A stretch of DNA of 5,970 nucleotides from Wandonia haliotis (GTDB taxonomy: Bacteria > Bacteroidota > Bacteroidia > Flavobacteriales_D > Crocinitomicaceae): positions 1 through 5,970 of the forward strand of contig NZ_BAAAFH010000009.1 of the NCBI RefSeq assembly GCF_039523435.1, read 5' to 3'. The position numbers and the translations under genes were made by a program. Under the pieces are notes generated by a model, which saw only the letters and a program-made list of their open reading frames with translations, was not told the DNA's origin and made no database searches. Each line of letters starts with the position of its first letter. Position 1 is the first letter of the stretch. Of this stretch, positions 5,633 to 5,970 are shown piece by piece.

Positions 5633-5970
5633 ATGATTTGTTGTAATTTTCAAATGAAAAAAAACGGGAAGACTTTGAAGGGAATTCAACGTCATCTGTG
5701 TAAACGATGTGGTTCGACCAAACAGGAAGAATATCGCAATAGAGCCTGTCTTGCGGAAACCAATACGAATATTGTTCTTTTACTTAAAGAAGGAGTAGGA
5801 ATCAGGAGTATTTCTTACCTATGCCATTGACCGTACAACCAAAGATGTGGTTAGTTTTTCAGTTGGTCGGAGAACTAAGAAAACACTGGGAATGGTAGTG
5901 AATACCTTGTTGCTTTCAGAAGCAAAGGAAATCCGGACAGATAGACTTAGTTTGTATTTGGGATTGATCC
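5633..5970 (+). pseudogene. IS1-family transposase, internally deleted and frameshifted (3' partial)
   Basis: The first part (5633-5830) reads KKNGKTLKGIQRHLCKRCG, a zinc-ribbon and basic N-terminus, then ETNTNIVLLLKEGVGIRSISYL, the helix-turn-helix region of IS1-type transposases. It stops at TGA 5828-5830. From 5820 in the next frame the sequence continues YAIDRTTKDVVSFSVGRRTKKTL and NTLLLSEAKEIRTDRL, the DDE-side region, to the window edge. Intact relatives, as I recall them, carry tens of residues between these blocks, including a DE(M/L)-type catalytic motif absent here. The gene therefore has an internal deletion plus a frame change and should be inactive. The start is also damaged: the first zinc-ribbon half has adjacent Cys (MICCNFQ) instead of C-x2-C. 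Confidence 0.8.

Larger units (their letters stand above)
5450..5970 (+). mobile_element. IS1-family element, left end to window edge, degenerate
   Basis: The proposed left end at 5450 starts GGTAGTGTACCAGATTTATT. It resembles the IS1 terminus that I recall as GGTGATGCTGCCAACTTACT. An IS1-type transposase relic follows in the same orientation. The element runs off the window, so its right end and any target duplication cannot be seen. The leader of about 180 bp before the transposase start is longer than the ~50 bp I expect for IS1 and contains a hairpin terminator. Confidence 0.6.

Overview
The window looks like an accessory, toxin-diversification locus of a Bacteroidota bacterium, probably a flavobacterial-type relative. 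The basis is the YD/RHS core style (NHLGNVLAVINDRK, FNGMEHD, YDPRLGRWKSLDP, NNPIYFVDPFGL), the AT-rich accessory DNA, the lack of clear Shine-Dalgarno sites, and a Bacteroidota-like IS1-family transposase relic. Everything real is on the + strand.

Layout. (1) 3-2039: the 3' part of a large RHS/YD-repeat protein gene, cut by the window edge. After the RHS core it switches to an AT-rich polymorphic tip whose last ~100 residues match the signature pattern of the ADP-ribosyl cyclase/CD38 fold, so I infer an NAD-consuming toxin. (2) 2056-2406: a small soluble protein 16 bp downstream, the probable immunity protein. (3) 2378-4840: a second RHS tip without the N-terminal shell ('orphan' tip). It has a partial RHS core interrupted by two tandem beta-sandwich-like domains, then the shared core, a Gly-rich hydrophobic domain, and a Hint (intein-like) domain at the extreme C-terminus. 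(4) 4928-5335: a small protein with three hydrophobic segments, the probable membrane immunity partner. (5) 5336-5970: a scrap zone with a second copy of a 28-bp junction repeat, a YD-repeat crumb, and an IS1-family left end followed by a deleted and frameshifted transposase running off the window.

How it fits together. The two toxin/immunity cassettes share an ungapped 282-bp RHS core (846-1127 and 3278-3559; 81 of 94 residues identical by my count). This is the homology that tip switching between a main RHS gene and an orphan tip would use, and it is in the same reading frame in both copies. An identical 28-bp sequence begins exactly 5 bp after the stop codon of each candidate immunity gene (2411 and 5340). 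Its start (GGTAGTGT) equals the start of the IS1-like terminus at 5450. I infer that the cassette boundaries are IS1-type ends or another repeated boundary element, and that insertion-sequence activity helped build the array. Toxin activity, immunity pairing and IS origin are inferences from sequence and context; no search could be run.
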